DNA of 64,000 nucleotides from Holtermannia corniformis (lineage: Eukaryota > Basidiomycota > Tremellomycetes > Holtermanniales): contig BCIJ01000038.1 of the NCBI GenBank assembly GCA_001599935.1, forward strand, positions 1 to 64,000, read 5' to 3'. Made by a program: the position numbers and the translations under genes. Within the stretch, counting starts at the first letter, position 1, and the number at the start of each line of letters is the position of its first letter. The notes below the pieces were generated by a model. It was given only the letters and a program-made list of their open reading frames with translations. It was not told the origin of the DNA and ran no database searches. Below are positions 31,512 to 43,584 of this stretch, piece after piece.

Positions 31512-34500
31512 TTAGAAGCGCCACCACGGCTTCTTGCTCGCGCCAGCTTCGATCGCCGTCTGCACCCCCAGCGGACTGTCCGGACGCCGCGCCGGATCCA
31601 GAGTGCCGATATCAGGCCGGACCAGTTGCGGCAAGGAAGGCCGTCGTCGGGGTGTACCCGACCCCTTGCGCGTCAACGTCGTCGTCTCGGTAAAGTCCCG
31701 ACCACGAGCGGGACTGCGCGACGGTGCGTTTGGGCGCGAGGGCGATTGCGCGTTGGTGGCCGCTCGACGGCGTGAATGAGGTGTGACAGTCGCCGAGCGG
31801 TGGCGCTGGACGAGCGTGGGCGGGGTGATGATCTGGTAGGACAGCTCTGGACTGCTCGGTGGTGTCGTCCTATGCGACCAATCAGTGTTCATAGCCCTGC
31901 CGCGTACAAAGACGACGCACCTAGCAACATCGAACCCATCCGCAGCCTCGCCGATACTCTCCAACAGTTCATCAAGCGCCTCGAGCCTCTCTTTCGTATC
32001 ATGATCGAGCTCGGCCGTACCTGCCTCGGTTTGCGCCCGGCGCTTTGCTGCGATTCGGGATGCCAGCAGTGCGATATCGGCCGCTGGGTCTATCAGCGGC
32101 GACTCATGCGATAGGCTCGTCGCTTCGCGCTGGAGCGCGCTGAGACTTGCTAGCCATTCGGCAGGGAGGGTTGCTTTTGCGTTGACGGATGAGCCAGGAT
32201 GCTCGTCCACGGGCGTCTGGTCTTTTCGTCAGCAAACCTTCAGTTCGAACGGAGAGCAAACTCGCCGCCATACAGCGCAGATAGTCCATCATCCCATCCT
32301 CGTGCTCCTACACCGGTCCTGTCAGATGCAGACCGCAATGCGAGACAGACACACCCTGTAAAACGGCGCAAAAGCACCGAGCGTGTCCTCTCGAAAACTC
32401 TCGCCGCCTGTGAAGAATGCCAAGCCGTGCATGATCTTGGCCAGGAGCGTCAATGTCCGCTGAACAGCAGGTGGTTGTAGCCCTGTCAAGTGAGCTCACG
32501 AATCTTATAACGAGAATTGAGCTCACCGGACGAGAGGCCGAACAGGTGCGGGCGCATCATTGCGGGACCGATCATCCGGAGCTGCAAGTGTCAGCATTAC
32601 CGCGCGCAGGGTGAGGCACGCACGAAAAGGAAACTCGAGACGGCTTTGTAGCGTATCCGCCTGTCGTGCGTTAGCTTTGAAGTCTCTTGCTGCGAAAGAC
32701 AACCGACTCGGTGTCATTCGGATGCTGCTCGTTGACCGCGCGCATGAGCGCTTGGAATACTTGGCGGATCAGACTGCGTGCGATCAGTCCCATCCTGATC
32801 AGACCCAACACGGCGTACTTTGGCATCAATTCCCGCTTTGCTGCCACGAGTCAGCAGGTGATCACCGACTATGCAGCGCAGCCCGTTCAAACACACCATA
32901 AAGCGCCTCAAAGCACCCCTCTGCCAGTTCTCGCAGCACCTCGGTCCCCTCTCGAACCCTTATCCGACCCTCGGTACTGCCCACACCTGTCCGTGCACGC
33001 GAAAGCTCAATCTCGCACTTGACCTTGCCATGTGTGATCTTTGCGATCGTGGGACCGATGCTGTGTCGGAGAAAAGAGGTGCAAAGCAGGCGGAGGGTCG
33101 CTTCGAGCAGATGTGTCAGAGGAGTGTTGGAGCGGAACAGGGTTGAGCGGGCTGCGCTGTTAGCATGCGTCTGCAGAGCGAGCAATGCGCGGCGGCTGGT
33201 GGAAGAACAGACGAGGGCACAACTCACCTCCTTGCGCCTCGTGCTCGCACATTTGCGATAGGACGCTCACGAGTGCCCCCTGCGCCAGCAAGACTTTGGC
33301 CAGATCCGCGCCGGGGTCAAGCTCGCCTCGTTGCGCCAGTTCGTAAATCATCGCGCGCGCCGTCGACCCCGTCAGCGCCTTCAAACTCCAATCAGCACTT
33401 GGCAAGCAACATGTCAAGAATACAGCCACGCACATTCACCAAGCCCTCGCTCCGTTCCCTTGGTAGCACGACCGTGTCCTCCCATTCTACCGCGACGCGG
33501 ATCTCGCCAATGACTTCGGCAGTGTGGTACGAGCGGATCGGGTAGCGTTGGTCGATCTGCGATGCGCCGCGGTCGATGAGATGGAGATCGACAAACCCGG
33601 CGGGTGCGTTGCGCTTGGTTTGCTTGGTGGATCGAACGAGGCGGAGCGCTGGAGGTGTTAGCGCGGCGACAAAGTGTGTTGACTGTAGATGTTGGATTGA
33701 AATGCAGTCACCAGGGCCTGGCATTCAGGTGTGCAACCGCAGACTCGGCACAACTTTGCCGGCCATCAAAGCTTTCAACAGCGTGCCCTGCAACCGCACC
33801 AGGCCGGAACGTCCCGTTGGCCCAAGGTCCATGGCCTACTTCAAGCAGGAGCAGCAATCCGCGAACTCACAGCAACGATCGACCGCCGGCAGTCCCTCAA
33901 ATTCAAACGTCTCGCCCCAGAACGGCCCCGCCGCTTCCACCTTTGCATCCGCTGTGCGCGCTGCCATCTGCCCGTCTAGAAGTCTGCACGGCGTGCTCCA
34001 TCAGAACTGTAGCGGGATGAAAGCAGAACAGGCACTCACAGCTCCACGACCACTCTTGCGCCTTTACTCCATAGCTCCGCCACGTCGCGCTTGGCCATCT
34101 TGCGACGTTGCGAGATACTCGGGCTCTGAGATGATCCCTCGCCGCTCTTGACGCTATCCTTGTCGTCTGGCGCTGGTGCCGGAGTAGACGCTGGTGCGAA
34201 TCGAGCCGTCGTCGGCGTCTTGGGCATCTGCGTCGGTCCCAGCTCGTTTGCATCTAGGATGACGACTTTGAGACGTCGGAACGGTCGGGTATCGGTCTCG
34301 GGTGAGAGGGTGTAGGGAGTGATTGCGGATCGGAGGAGGGCGTGCCAAATGTGTTGATCGGCGGCGCGGACGAATGAGAGGTTGAGCAATGTGCAGACTG
34401 ATGAATGGCTCAAAGTGGTGCCGGTGCTACTGATGGTGCTCGTACTCGGCTGCGGCGAGTCGGTTGGGCGAAGCGAGGTTTCGCTACTTGTCGCGCGGGT

Positions 34501-35231
34501 CGATATGGCAGTGCGCCCAGTCGGAGGCAGGCAGATGCTCAAGACGTGCGGCGCGGTATGCACGGACGGATGGCAGCGTTGGACATCTTCAAACGTCTCG
34601 ATCGACCGGAGCTCAATCTGCGATACGACCGAGCCCGTCTCCTGTTCACACTCGTCAGCAAGTACTCTGCACCACTCGGAGCACACACCTCGTCATGCAC
34701 TTCGAGAAGCGGCCCTGGGTCTGCCGTGGTCGAGTGCGGGAGCTTGAGCACCACTTTGCCGTCTCGCCAGACTGCCTTGTCCTGAGTGCCTTTTGCGGGC
34801 GACACGGGCGGGGTGGCAGCTGGAAGCGGTTTCGACAGCCGGAGCTTGTGTTTGGATGATTTTCCTAAGCAGAAGTCTCGTCAGTGTCACTCTGCAAAGG
34901 ACCGGGTGTGTGCGGCCGATGCACCAGACGTACGAGAGAGACTCGACTTTGATGGTGATGCTGGAGCCGAAGCGGAAGCCGACGCTCGCTCTTCTACCGA
35001 CCCATCCCATCCTCTAGGCCTACCGGTCCCAAACTCGCTCCCAGCCCCGCAAGGTAAGATATCCACCGTCGTGCACGAGCTGCTAGCAGATCGTGTTGAT
35101 GGTGCTGGAAGATAGACTTGGCTTTGCGATTGCGCGTGATGGGGTCTTGCCGGGCATGAGGAGACGAGGTAGTTGAGCTTGCAGGAGTAGAGCGTATGCG
35201 TCCCGAGGGTACGTTGGGTTGTTGATGGCAT
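31512..35231 (-). CDS. C2-domain Ras GTPase-activating protein
   Basis: A large multi-exon gene. The N-terminal part (start MPSTTQRTLGTHTLYSCKLN, tentative) is Ser-rich and may form a PH-like fold. A C2 domain reads RRLKVVILDANELG, ARVVVELLLDGQMAAR and PFWGETFEFEGLP, continuing to GEIRVAVEWEDTVVLP. The RasGAP domain reads NTPLTHLLEATLRLLCTSFL, KITHGKVKCEIEL, LAEGCFEALYGVFERA, then the catalytic-core YKAVSSFLFVRFIGPAMM with RPHLFGL. The tail is Ser/Arg/Pro-rich and ends KKPWWRF. C2-RasGAPs inactivate Ras or Rap/Rsr1-type GTPases at membranes; Bud2- or Gap1-like roles are possible, but which one is unclear. The exon order is sound; the 5' end is uncertain, and ambiguous bases lie just upstream. 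Confidence 0.8.
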
Positions 35232-35968
35232 GGTGGGGCGTACGTCGTCGTGAGGGGTTCAAGGTTGGACGGGGATGAACCAGAGTTGCAGTGGGCTGAA
35301 CTTAGGAATCCTCGACTGTACCCTGTTGTCGTCCTGCTGATGTGAGCTGTTGTTCCCACAGGGTGGTACCAAGACGGCAGTGATGAAGCAAGCAGCGGTC
35401 GATGGAGTGATCAGCGAGTGAGCTTGTGCGGGCCGTGCGTCTCGGCGCTGGCACTGGCGGTGACGCATCTCCGTCGGGGNAGGATCAACCCGTAAGTAGA
35501 GGGGGNAGGGGATCGTGTCTTGCCTGAACAGAGGAGCAGGATGCGAGCTGCGAGAGGGTGAAACGCGCTCGGACGTGATACAGGAGCTGGGGCGTCAGCA
35601 CGGACCTCGGCGTCAGTGAGCGTGTCAGCGAGTGTGAGCAGGGCCGTCAGTGGGTTAATGTCAGCAGTATGGACGCAAAGATGCATTGCGGATGTTCAGC
35701 GCGAGAACAGCAGATGGTGGTTGAAGACTGCAGCGAGAAGCGAGTGACGAGAAGCGAGTGAACCGTGAACCGTCAAACGGACACTTTCATGTGACGCACA
35801 AAAAGTCGACAATGCTGTTCGGTGATCGTTGTGATCCATCTTGAACAGCATCCACCACTCGCACAGTCATCAGCAGCAGCGCAGTCGCTACCCGGGGCCG
35901 TAGAACAGAGCGTCGGTAACCTAACAAGCCGCGAAAAGTGACTCGTCAAAGCACACAAACCTGCCGAG
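35232..35968. other. Divergent intergenic region with two ambiguous bases (N)
   Basis: Separates the RasGAP start from RPC11. Undetermined bases at 35480 and 35506 both fall in G-runs (GGGGN, GGGGGN), so consensus quality is poor here and a missed exon of the RasGAP cannot be excluded. The open minus frame around 35259-35468 ends in a stop before 35231. No gene is supported. Confidence 0.6.
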
Positions 35969-37195
35969 ATGCTGTTCTGCCCAAACTGCTCGAACAACTT
36001 GATGATCGACTCGAACGAGATGAACAACAAGATCTGGTGAGTGCAGTGTGTGCTGGCTGCTCAGACCAATCGTCAGTGTCCTTCGTGTGGGCGGCTCTGC
36101 TGTGATCGCCAATCGGGTGTCTCTGGCCAGCTGTACGGATCATGGCAGCTCTTAGCTTGCGAGATGCGAGCGTGCATGTTGTACATTGATGCTGTGTGGT
36201 GGGGACATTTTACGCTCCGTACCATATATGCGATGGGCACAAGCTCGAAGGGAGCCTTGACAAACAGTGTCCCGGTCGAGCAGTTGCTGGGAGTACCCCA
36301 AGTTCTGCGTGCACCACTCGCAGTCTACCCAACGTTCACTACCACTCCTTCCGTCTCCCATCGCCACGCCACATCTGCCTCTTCTCAAGCGAGTTGCTAA
36401 CACCTCAGGGTCTGCCCGACATGTCCATACAAATGGGAGATCCACAAGCAGGTCCGTCTCCGCCTCGGCCGTCTACAAGTGATCCTTTCTACTGACCCGC
36501 CCTCGGCATAGATCACGATGCGGACCCATCTCAAGCGGAAACAAGTCGACGACGTGATGGGCGGCAAAGAGGCTTGGGCGAATGTTGATCGGACAGAGAG
36601 TGAGTGTCGGCGACGATCCTGCAGTGTCGCGGTGCTCGGTCGAGCTCGAGTCGGCGGTGTCATAGCTCGCCGTCTCTCGATGAGATACGAGAGACGTAGT
36701 GCTTGTGAAGCAGATCCGTTCTCAACCGCACTTCACCCTCTCCAATCACCGTCTTCACTCGCACATCTCCGCCTGGCACACATGCAGCAAACGCGCTGAC
36801 GCCTACCAGCAACATGCCCTCAGTGCGACCACCGCCTCGCCTACTTTCGCCAGCTACAGATCCGATCCGCCGATGAGCCCATGACGACCTTTTAGTGAGT
36901 TGATCTCTGCTGGTGCGCTCCGTCGCTGCGGACCAGAGCTCGGGAACGCCTGCAGCTCGTGTCGGCTGTGTCCGATTGCTTGGGCAGGTCATGACACCGC
37001 CGTGCTCGCTACCACTGCATCTGGACAGTTCAGCGATTCGTCACGAGCTCTATCCGCACTACGCGACGCTTCGGATTGATTGCTCACTCAGTATGAGGCC
37101 GCGTCACAGTCGCTGCTACCTGCACATGGTATCGTTCATAGCTGACGCACCACAGTAAATGCTGCGAGTGTTCCCACCAATGGCGAGAAAACTAG
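35969..37195 (+). CDS. RPC11: RNA polymerase III subunit RPC11 (TFIIS-like)
   Basis: After splicing: MLFCPNCSNNLMIDSNEMNN, KIWVCPTCPYKWEIHKQ, ITMRTHLKRKQVDDVMGG, KEAWANVDRTE, TCPQCDHRLAYFRQLQIRSA, DEPMTTFY and KCCECSHQWREN. The N-terminal zinc ribbon has CxxC and CxxC pairs; the C-terminal ribbon carries the RSADEPMTTFY acidic hairpin that drives transcript cleavage, with its two CxxC pairs. RPC11 gives Pol III its RNA cleavage and termination-reinitiation activity in the nucleus. Length (about 108 aa) is normal. Unusually, intron 1 (36037-36408) is 372 nt and the last intron (36895-37155) is 261 nt, against about 45 nt for most introns here. Confidence 0.93.
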
Positions 37196-37294
37196 TCGTC
37201 ATCGCTCAATGGGGTCTTGCTGCAGATGGACGCCGTCGAGAAAATGTTGTAGCATTGTACAGTATGCAGGTATCCGCGACCAAGCTTTCATCGT

Positions 37295-38755
37295 TCACTC
37301 GTGATCGTCGTCACCGCCGTCCCGGTGTTCCGCCAGGACGCCCTCTAGGACGTCCATCAACTTTCGAACCCTCGCGACCGTCTCTTTCTCCCTCTCAACA
37401 GCTGCGTCCGCGCCCAAAGTCCAGCCAGATGCAGGTAGGGGCGCGCCTAGGCCCGCAACGCCTAGACTCTCGAGTCTGGCATGGTGTTTGGCGGCGAGGG
37501 CGTCGAGTTGGGGCTGTGCTTGGCGCGAGTAAAAGGGTTCAAGAGTCGTTTCGAGCGTCTGGGCGTGCGCCTGCATGGTGTGAGCTCTGTGTGGCGCGAG
37601 TACAAGCTTGCAGGTTGCAGCGGGCCGAGAAGAAGCGGACACTGACTAATTCTTGCGCCTGTGTCCACGGCCTGCGCGCGAGTGAAGCCCTGTCGAGTCA
37701 TCAGCCGTTCGGTTCGTCGCTGGGACAAAGACGTACATTGCGCGCTCGTCTCCGACTTTACGATCATGAGCCGCCCGGAGGGTTTGCTGCTGAGCAAACA
37801 GTTTGCGCTCTAGCGCATCTTGCTCTGCCTTCATCTGCCCATCCGAGTCAGTCCACCTGCCACATTGACATGAGCGCAGGACTGACCGCCTTGACTTGCC
37901 GCACAAAGATGTCATCTTCTAGCAGACCGCTCAGAACTGGCAAAGCCTTTGCAAAGGTCCAGTCTCGCTTTGCGCTCGTTTCGAGCTTTGTGCGTTTTGC
38001 GTCTGGCGCGGTGGAGGGAGTGTCGCGACGTTTGAGGACTGATGCAAGGGGGTGCGAGGCTGCTGCCTGCCGTGCGCGGTCGACTAGGGAGAGAGTCGGT
38101 AAGGAAGAGCGGGCCGAGGGGTCTGGACGTGGTGCTACTTGTTGCTCGGGTTGGCGTTTGTATGGCAACGTCTCGGAATGGGAAGACGAGTCTGCACCAT
38201 CCCGAGAGACATCTGAAGGAGTAGCACGGAGACCTGGCTGCGTCCCTGCTCGAGATTGCGACGCGATCGGCCCAAACGGCTTGAACGGCTCATACGTCGT
38301 AGCAGCTTCGGCCGTGGGTTCTGCATCTTGTGCTGGAGCGGCAGTGTGCTGGCGGAGAAGAGCAGCAGCGATCGCGGCGCCGTGCTGAGCTTGAGCCTGC
38401 GCAGTGTAGGCATGCGGTGTCTGCTGAGCTGTCGAGGATGTCGCTGCTGGTGCTGGTGCTGGTGCTGGTGCTGGCGGTGCCGACTTGTTCTGCAACGACG
38501 CCAGCAGCTCTGTCAACGACTTTGGGACTGCAGATGCTGGTGCTCGAGCTGCTTGCGATCCTGTACAGCTGCTCGCCGCTGGACCAGGCGGTGTCTCTGC
38601 CGATGCAGCATGCCCTGCTGGCGGACCATCCTGAGAGGCCTTGAGGATGGCGAGCAGTGACTTGACGTTGGCTGCGTCTTGAGCCTGTACAGTCCATCAG
38701 CATGCATGCTACCGTCTCTCAACAAGCCGACCTCGAACTGCATCCTATCTTGCAT
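37295..38755 (-). CDS. Hypothetical Ala/Pro/Gln-rich protein with C-terminal coiled coil
   Basis: A short first exon MQDRMQFE joins, across an intron with donor GTCGGC, to AQDAANVKSLLAILKASQDG. Then LTELLASLQNKSAPPAPAPA, a long disordered Ala/Gln/Ser/Pro region, RDWTFAKALPVLSGLLEDDI with FVRQVKA, and a helical MKAEQDALERKLFAQQQTLR. The last exon has HTMQAHAQTLETTLEPFYSR and VERVRKLMDVLEG-like helices (VARVRKLMDVLEGVLAEH), ending DGGDDDHE. No family recognised. Two short SLLxxL/ELLxxL helices could be protein-binding motifs. It probably acts in the nucleus (KRTKLE, VLKRRD basic patches), but that is only a guess. The middle exon junctions (37600-37700) are not fully resolved. Confidence 0.6.
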
Positions 38756-38889
38756 CCATCGCCGTCGTCGCCGTCGTCGTCGTCGTCGGCTACAGTCAGC
38801 AACGGCCATCGAGCATCGACATCTTGATCGACCACGACCGCTGGCATCCTCGAGTGGATAGCAGCATCCCTGGCCTGTGTGCAAGCTGT
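38756..38889. promoter_or_regulatory. Short bidirectional promoter with a CGT trinucleotide run
   Basis: Only 134 bases separate the divergent starts of the coiled-coil gene and HEM25, so both promoters must lie here. It contains an imperfect CGT/GTC trinucleotide run (about 38761-38790). Confidence 0.5.
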
Positions 38890-40701
38890 ATGTCCATCTT
38901 GACAGAGCCGATCGCAGGCAGCAGCAGCTCGCAGCCCGCTCGACTGTCCAAGCCGAGCCATCACCTGGCGTCCGGTGCGCTCTCGGGGCTCGCATCCTCG
39001 GTATGCCTGCAGCCGCTCGATCTGCTCAAGACGAGGATCCAGCAGTGCGGGGGACGAGGTAGCAAGCACACCAAGCGGTCGGTCCACTGGCCATGTCGGC
39101 CTCGAGCTGATCAGGCGTCTCATGCTGTTCTGTGCTGTCGCTGCTCTTCGACACGGTCTTGACTGCTCTGCATCCTGCTCTACAGGCGGATCGTGCCATT
39201 ATGCCGCCAGGTGATCCAACAAGACGGTATCCAAGGCCTCTGGCGAGGGACGGTCCCAACGATTGCCCGGTCAGTCGAACGCTGCACTCTGTTCTCAGCA
39301 TCCAGCTCGGCTGATCCCATGTCTCCCTGTCCTCGCTGTCGACTTTCCGCCCCGAGAATGATGTAGCCAAGCTGACGCCCATCAGAAACGTCCCCGGCGT
39401 CGCGCTCTACTTCTACACGCTCTCCGAGCTCCGCCATCGTCTCTCTCGTCTCGCCTTCTTCACCTCCTCCTCTTCCTCCTCTTCTCACATCCTCGCCCCC
39501 TCCCCCGTCCCATCCCGTAGCAACACAAAAGGCAAACAAGCCGAATCCAACACGGCACTCGTCAAACTCTCGGGTCAGGGCAACCTACTGGCCGGCGCGG
39601 TCGCGCGCACCAGCGTGGGCTTCATACTGAACCCTGTCACGGTGCTCAAGAGTCGATACGAGGTGAGTGCAAGCTGGACAAGGATTGGTATCGGGTTGCG
39701 TAGGGTGCTTTTGCAAAGCCGAGGCTTTGCGCTCGGCTTTGGGTCGATCCATCGCCGCCGTTTACAGCGTACTCGCCCACATCGGAGCTGCGGAACCGTT
39801 GCGACACCCGCTGTTTGACTCTTTGCGCTCTATCACTGCGAACCTATACATACGCTCCAGACTGACACCGCCAGTCATCCCTCTATCCGTCCTATTCATC
39901 CCTCCCGACCGCCTTCCGAGCCCTCATAGCGTCTCACGGCGCCCGCGGCCTGTTCCAAGGGTTCACCGCGACCGCGCTGCGAGACGCTCCGTACGCAGGC
40001 ATCTATGTCGTGTTCTATGAAGAGGGCAAGGAACTCGCCAGTGAGTCTGCTTCTCCGTTGAGACGAGACGAGCGACAGCTGATGAGTTTTGCATAGGTCG
40101 GTTCTTGAAACCGGAGTGGGGGGTGCCGAACGCTGTCGTTCATTCTGCTTCGGGTGAGTTTCAGCTCGAAGTCTGTATTAGCTTCATGAGGGGTCGACTG
40201 GCAAACTGCAGTCTTCAGCTGCACAGCTGCGGACTTGAGACGAGCCAGTCGTCGGCTTTGTCCACCCGAGCGATGCGTGACAGTCCCGTTTGCAGTCGAC
40301 AACCGCTGTGCCATGCCAGTCATGAGACCGAGCTGACGACGCTCGCAGCGATGAGCGCCGCAACGCTCGCCACGCTAGTGACCTCGCCAGCAGACTGTGT
40401 CAAGGTGGGTGCTCAAAGCTTGTAGGCAAGCTGACATCCCGCAGACAAAGATGCAGGTCCTGCCGGATCAACATCCCACGCTGGCCAAGACGATCCGCGC
40501 GATCTATGCTGTGAGTGTCCAGGTCCTCGGCTCTTGCTTCCTGTTTGATCTCTTGGGTGATTGGCCGTCTGACATTTCCAGGATCGTGGCCTGGCCGGCT
40601 TCCTGTCCGGTGCAACGCTGCGCATCTCTCGCAAAGCGGCATCGAGCGCGATCGGATGGACAGTCTACGAGGGACTGTTGCTCTTCCTACGAGATCTCTG
40701 A
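38890..40701 (+). CDS. HEM25: Mitochondrial glycine carrier HEM25 (SLC25A38)
   Basis: A mitochondrial carrier with three repeats. Repeat 1: HLASGALSGLASSVCLQPLD, then LLKTRIQQ (Px[DE]xx[KR] motif PLDLLK). Then RQVIQQDGIQGLWRGTVPTI and NVPGVALYFYTLSELRHRLS. Repeat 2: LLAGAVARTSVGFILNPVTV with LKSRYE, then GLFQGFTATALRDAPYAGIY. Repeat 3: MSAATLATLVTSPADCVKTK with MQVLPDQHP, ending GATLRISRKAASSAIGWTVY. The LWRGTVPT and NPVTVLKSRYE signatures fit the Hem25/SLC25A38 subfamily, which imports glycine for haem synthesis across the inner membrane. Ser-rich insertions (TSSSSSSSH) extend a loop in the middle. Start Met at 38890 is the last one before the conserved domain; a Met at 38824 is also in frame. 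Confidence 0.9.
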
Positions 40702-40858
40702 GCTACATACCAACGATGCCGGTTACTGACCAAGCATGAATCGATTGCAACCACTCTTGCCGCGATCGATCGAATGATGAGCGCGATCCGGTCGGATCTA
40801 CATGTACACACGGGCGAGCGCGGTGCTGTTGAGAGCTGCACGCACCCGTACTACAGCA

Positions 40859-42566
40859 ATGTCGAAAGCGAGCGCGTTCTACAGGGACTCGACGGCTGAA
40901 GAGGTCGCTCAAGAGTTCAAGCACTCTATCCGCGGTCGCGGGGGTGTGTACACTGTCAACAGGCCATGGAGCAGTAGCTGATCCGAGCTCACTGCAGTCT
41001 TGCTCACCGGCGCTTCGGTCGGCAGCATCAACTTTGAAGTCGCCAGAGTCGTCGCAAAGCACCACCCGGCCGTCATCATCCTCGCAGGCAGGAGCGATGC
41101 AAAGTGCGTCGACTCGCTGGCGGCTCGGTCTCGTTACTGGTAATCACTGACTTGGACACCCTCCAGACTCGATGAAGCCGAAGCAAAGCTCAAAGCTGAC
41201 CAGAGCGAGCTCAACGTCCGCAAAGTAAAGGTCGATCTGAGCTCGCTCAAGACGATCCCGTCAGCGGCAGGCCAGGTGTTGGCGTATCCCGAGCCGCTGG
41301 ATGTGAGTCTGGGACCTGCTGCTGTTGTTGCTGCATGGTCTCGAGCTGATAGGTGCAGGTCATCATCAACAGTGCGGCGTTGGTATGTCGACCTGCCCAT
41401 GTCCATCACCCTCGAGCCTTTTCTCCTTCTGCCCCTCTCAAACGGCTCAATTGCCCGAGCTGACACCCTCTGCAGATGGCATGCCCATTCTCCCTCACTC
41501 CCGACGGCATTGAATCCCAATTCGCAGCAGCCCACACTGGCCACTTTCTCCTCACCCAGCTCCTCCTGCCCAAGCTGCTCCAATCTGCCAGCCCGCGAGT
41601 CGTCAACTGTGCGTCGTCGGGCCATCATGGGAGCGATATTCGGTGGGACGATGTCAACTATAGCGAGGAGGGGAGCTATGACCGATTCAAGGCCTAGTGA
41701 GTAGTCTGCGGACAGCGGCTCCCACCAGCGGCTGGCACAAGCAGGAGCAAGGCTTGGCTTGGCAAGCTGTGCACCCGGCTGGCACCCAACGACCTCGGAA
41801 ACGCTAGGTTGGAGCTGATATACCTCCCAGCGGCCAATGCAAGACCGCCAACGTGCTATACACCAAAGCCCTCGTCGAACTCTACGGCAAGCAAGGTCTG
41901 ACCGCGTTCTCGCTCGACGTGAGTCTCCATCAAGGTGACCGCCGCAGTCGTACCATGGCTGATCACAAGTTAGCCGGGAGGCGTGTCGACGCCGCTGCAG
42001 CGGTTCTGGACCAAGGATGATATCGACCGCATGACGAGGGACTACAGTATGTCCATCCTTGCCTGGGCTCGGCGTCCACAGGCGCGTCCTGTCCTGTCAC
42101 GGCTCGCCAATGCCCGGACCTGCATGCTTGACTCATCCGTCGGTTGACACCCTACAACATACACTGACGACGAACAGATGCTTTCAATGCCGATGGCTCT
42201 CCCAACATGGAAAAGTGGAAGACCATGGAGCAAGGCGCGTCGACGTGCGTAGCTTTCTGGCCTACGGCGGCCACCTTCGTGCGGTACAGCTGACTCGTGG
42301 CTGCAGACACACTGTCGCGGCGTTCAGTCCCGAGATAGTCGGCACGTTTGAGCACGACTCTGTAGCGCAGACGCTGATAACTTGCAGATGACAATGGCGG
42401 CTACCTCGTCGATTGTCAAATCAACGACAAAGCGCTCGCTGCGCACGCCAAGAACCCTGTGCGTGCTTCTCGGCCAGCGTGACAGACAGCTCTGATGTTC
42501 CCGCAGGAAAGCCCGTTGCGGCTCTTCAAGTTGAGCGAGAAGCTAGTTGGGCAGACGTTTACTTGA
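40859..42566 (+). CDS. Short-chain dehydrogenase/reductase (retinol-dehydrogenase-like)
   Basis: About 330 residues. After MSKASAFYRDSTAEEVAQEF comes the cofactor-binding VLLTGASVGSINFEVARVVA (TGxxxG form; the last Gly of the usual GxG is changed). Then ILAGRSD, VKVDLSSL, VIINSAAL (variant of the NNAG motif), PRVVNCASSGHH (catalytic Ser) and YGQCKTANVLYTKALVELYG (YxxxK pair), followed by PGGVSTPLQRFW. Substrate is unknown; related fungal SDRs act on lipids, retinoids or secondary metabolites. NADP preference is suggested by AGRSD but not proven. Several short introns, one just before the catalytic Tyr. A further GTGAGT...CAG intron-like element lies in the 3'UTR (about 42577-42622). Confidence 0.87.
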
Positions 42567-43200
42567 TTCGGCTCAGTGAGTCTGTGTTGACACGCGGCGC
42601 TGTGAAGATGCTAAACACCCAGGTCCTGATTGTATCACAATGGCAGCGATGCATCCTCTATGCCAGTGGGGTCCCGTGTCCTCACTTTGCCGTCTATTCC
42701 TCGACATCAACAAACCCGAACAGAACGTAGGGATCGACCTTGTTCACGCCGAGTTGCAGCCAGTGCCGATAGTCGCTCGACACAAACGGCGGACACTCGC
42801 GTCCCTTCGGAGACGGGGCAGGTGCGTCGGCCGCCAGCGGTGTGGCTGACCCTTTGGGCTGGCTTTGCGCGGATGAGGGAGCTGACGTGGGCGACATTGC
42901 GGTCGACATTCCCCGATTGGCAGCCGAGGAGGTATCAGACGACCTCGTCGATCTGGTGCCGGCTGTAAACGTGCCCGTGCGAGCCTTGACATGCCTGGTG
43001 TCGAGCCACGGTGGCGAACGCGGCCCTGTGGGCGCCGTGCACCGACGGACCAGGGTTCCACTCTTGGACGTTACCGTCGGCCGACTCAAGGTTATAGGCA
43101 GAGGCGATTGAGGAATTTTGGGTAGCGGCCGACTGACGGCGATAGTCGACGGACAACGGGACGGCGACATCGTCGTGACCGCGTCGTGCGGTCTGGCGGC
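42567..43200. other. Region of ambiguous coding potential on both strands
   Basis: The minus strand holds a 185-codon frame (42694-43251) that is Ser/Thr/Pro-rich and ends DPYVLFGFVDVEE. The plus strand holds shorter frames and a spliceable intron in the SDR 3'UTR. Neither strand gives a recognisable domain, and no clear minus-strand introns were found, so no gene is called. Confidence 0.35.
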
Positions 43201-43584
43201 ATGCTCTTGCTGCTTGACGGAAAGGTCTTTGCAGGCTTGCATGTCAGGCAAGCCCAGGACGGTATGATGGTACGTGTGTTTAACCTTGGTCGTTCAAATG
43301 CTGACATTGTACAGCGCGTGTGGGCGGCCGTGACAGCCGAGGCGGTGCGGTCGCTACCGCAATCTGGGACGCGGTACAGTTTGTTTCGATATATCGCGAG
43401 CAGTATCGTTTCCGTGCGGTCGGGCAAGACTGACTTCAACGATCCTGCGCACAAAACATCACCGCATAGTCCGATTCGACTCGACAGACACCCGGCTACA
43501 GTCGAGCTCTTCGATGGTGGAACTGCGTTGCGATACGCCCGAGCTGGGCTGCATTCCTTCAAGCCCGCGATGACGCGACCTTGA
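43201..43584 (+). CDS. Possible two-exon hypothetical gene
   Basis: MLLLLDGKVFAGLHVRQAQD in exon 1 (43201-43269) is followed by an intron at 43270-43314 with a textbook GTACGT donor, GCTGAC branch and TACAG acceptor. Exon 2 reads RVWAAVTAEAVRSLPQSGTR and YSLFRYIASSIVSVRSGKTD. The intron length is a multiple of three, so the frame is open either way. No domain is recognised. The overlapping minus frame is an alternative. Confidence 0.3.
   Translation: MLLLLDGKVFAGLHVRQAQDGMMVRVFNLGRSNADIVQRVWAAVTAEAVRSLPQSGTRYSLFRYIASSIVSVRSGKTDFNDPAHKTSPHSPIRLDRHPATVELFDGGTALRYARAGLHSFKPAMTRP

Noticed and set aside
37159..38388. 409-codon open frame on the plus strand
   Set aside because: It is the antisense shadow of the minus-strand Ala/Pro/Gln-rich gene. 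The minus frame has proper introns and a coherent protein composition; the plus frame is Arg/Ser/Cys-rich without domains.
38447..38476. GCTGGT tandem repeat considered as a microsatellite or regulatory element
   Set aside because: It encodes the in-frame Ala-Pro run (APAPAPAPA) of the minus-strand gene, so it is explained as coding low complexity.
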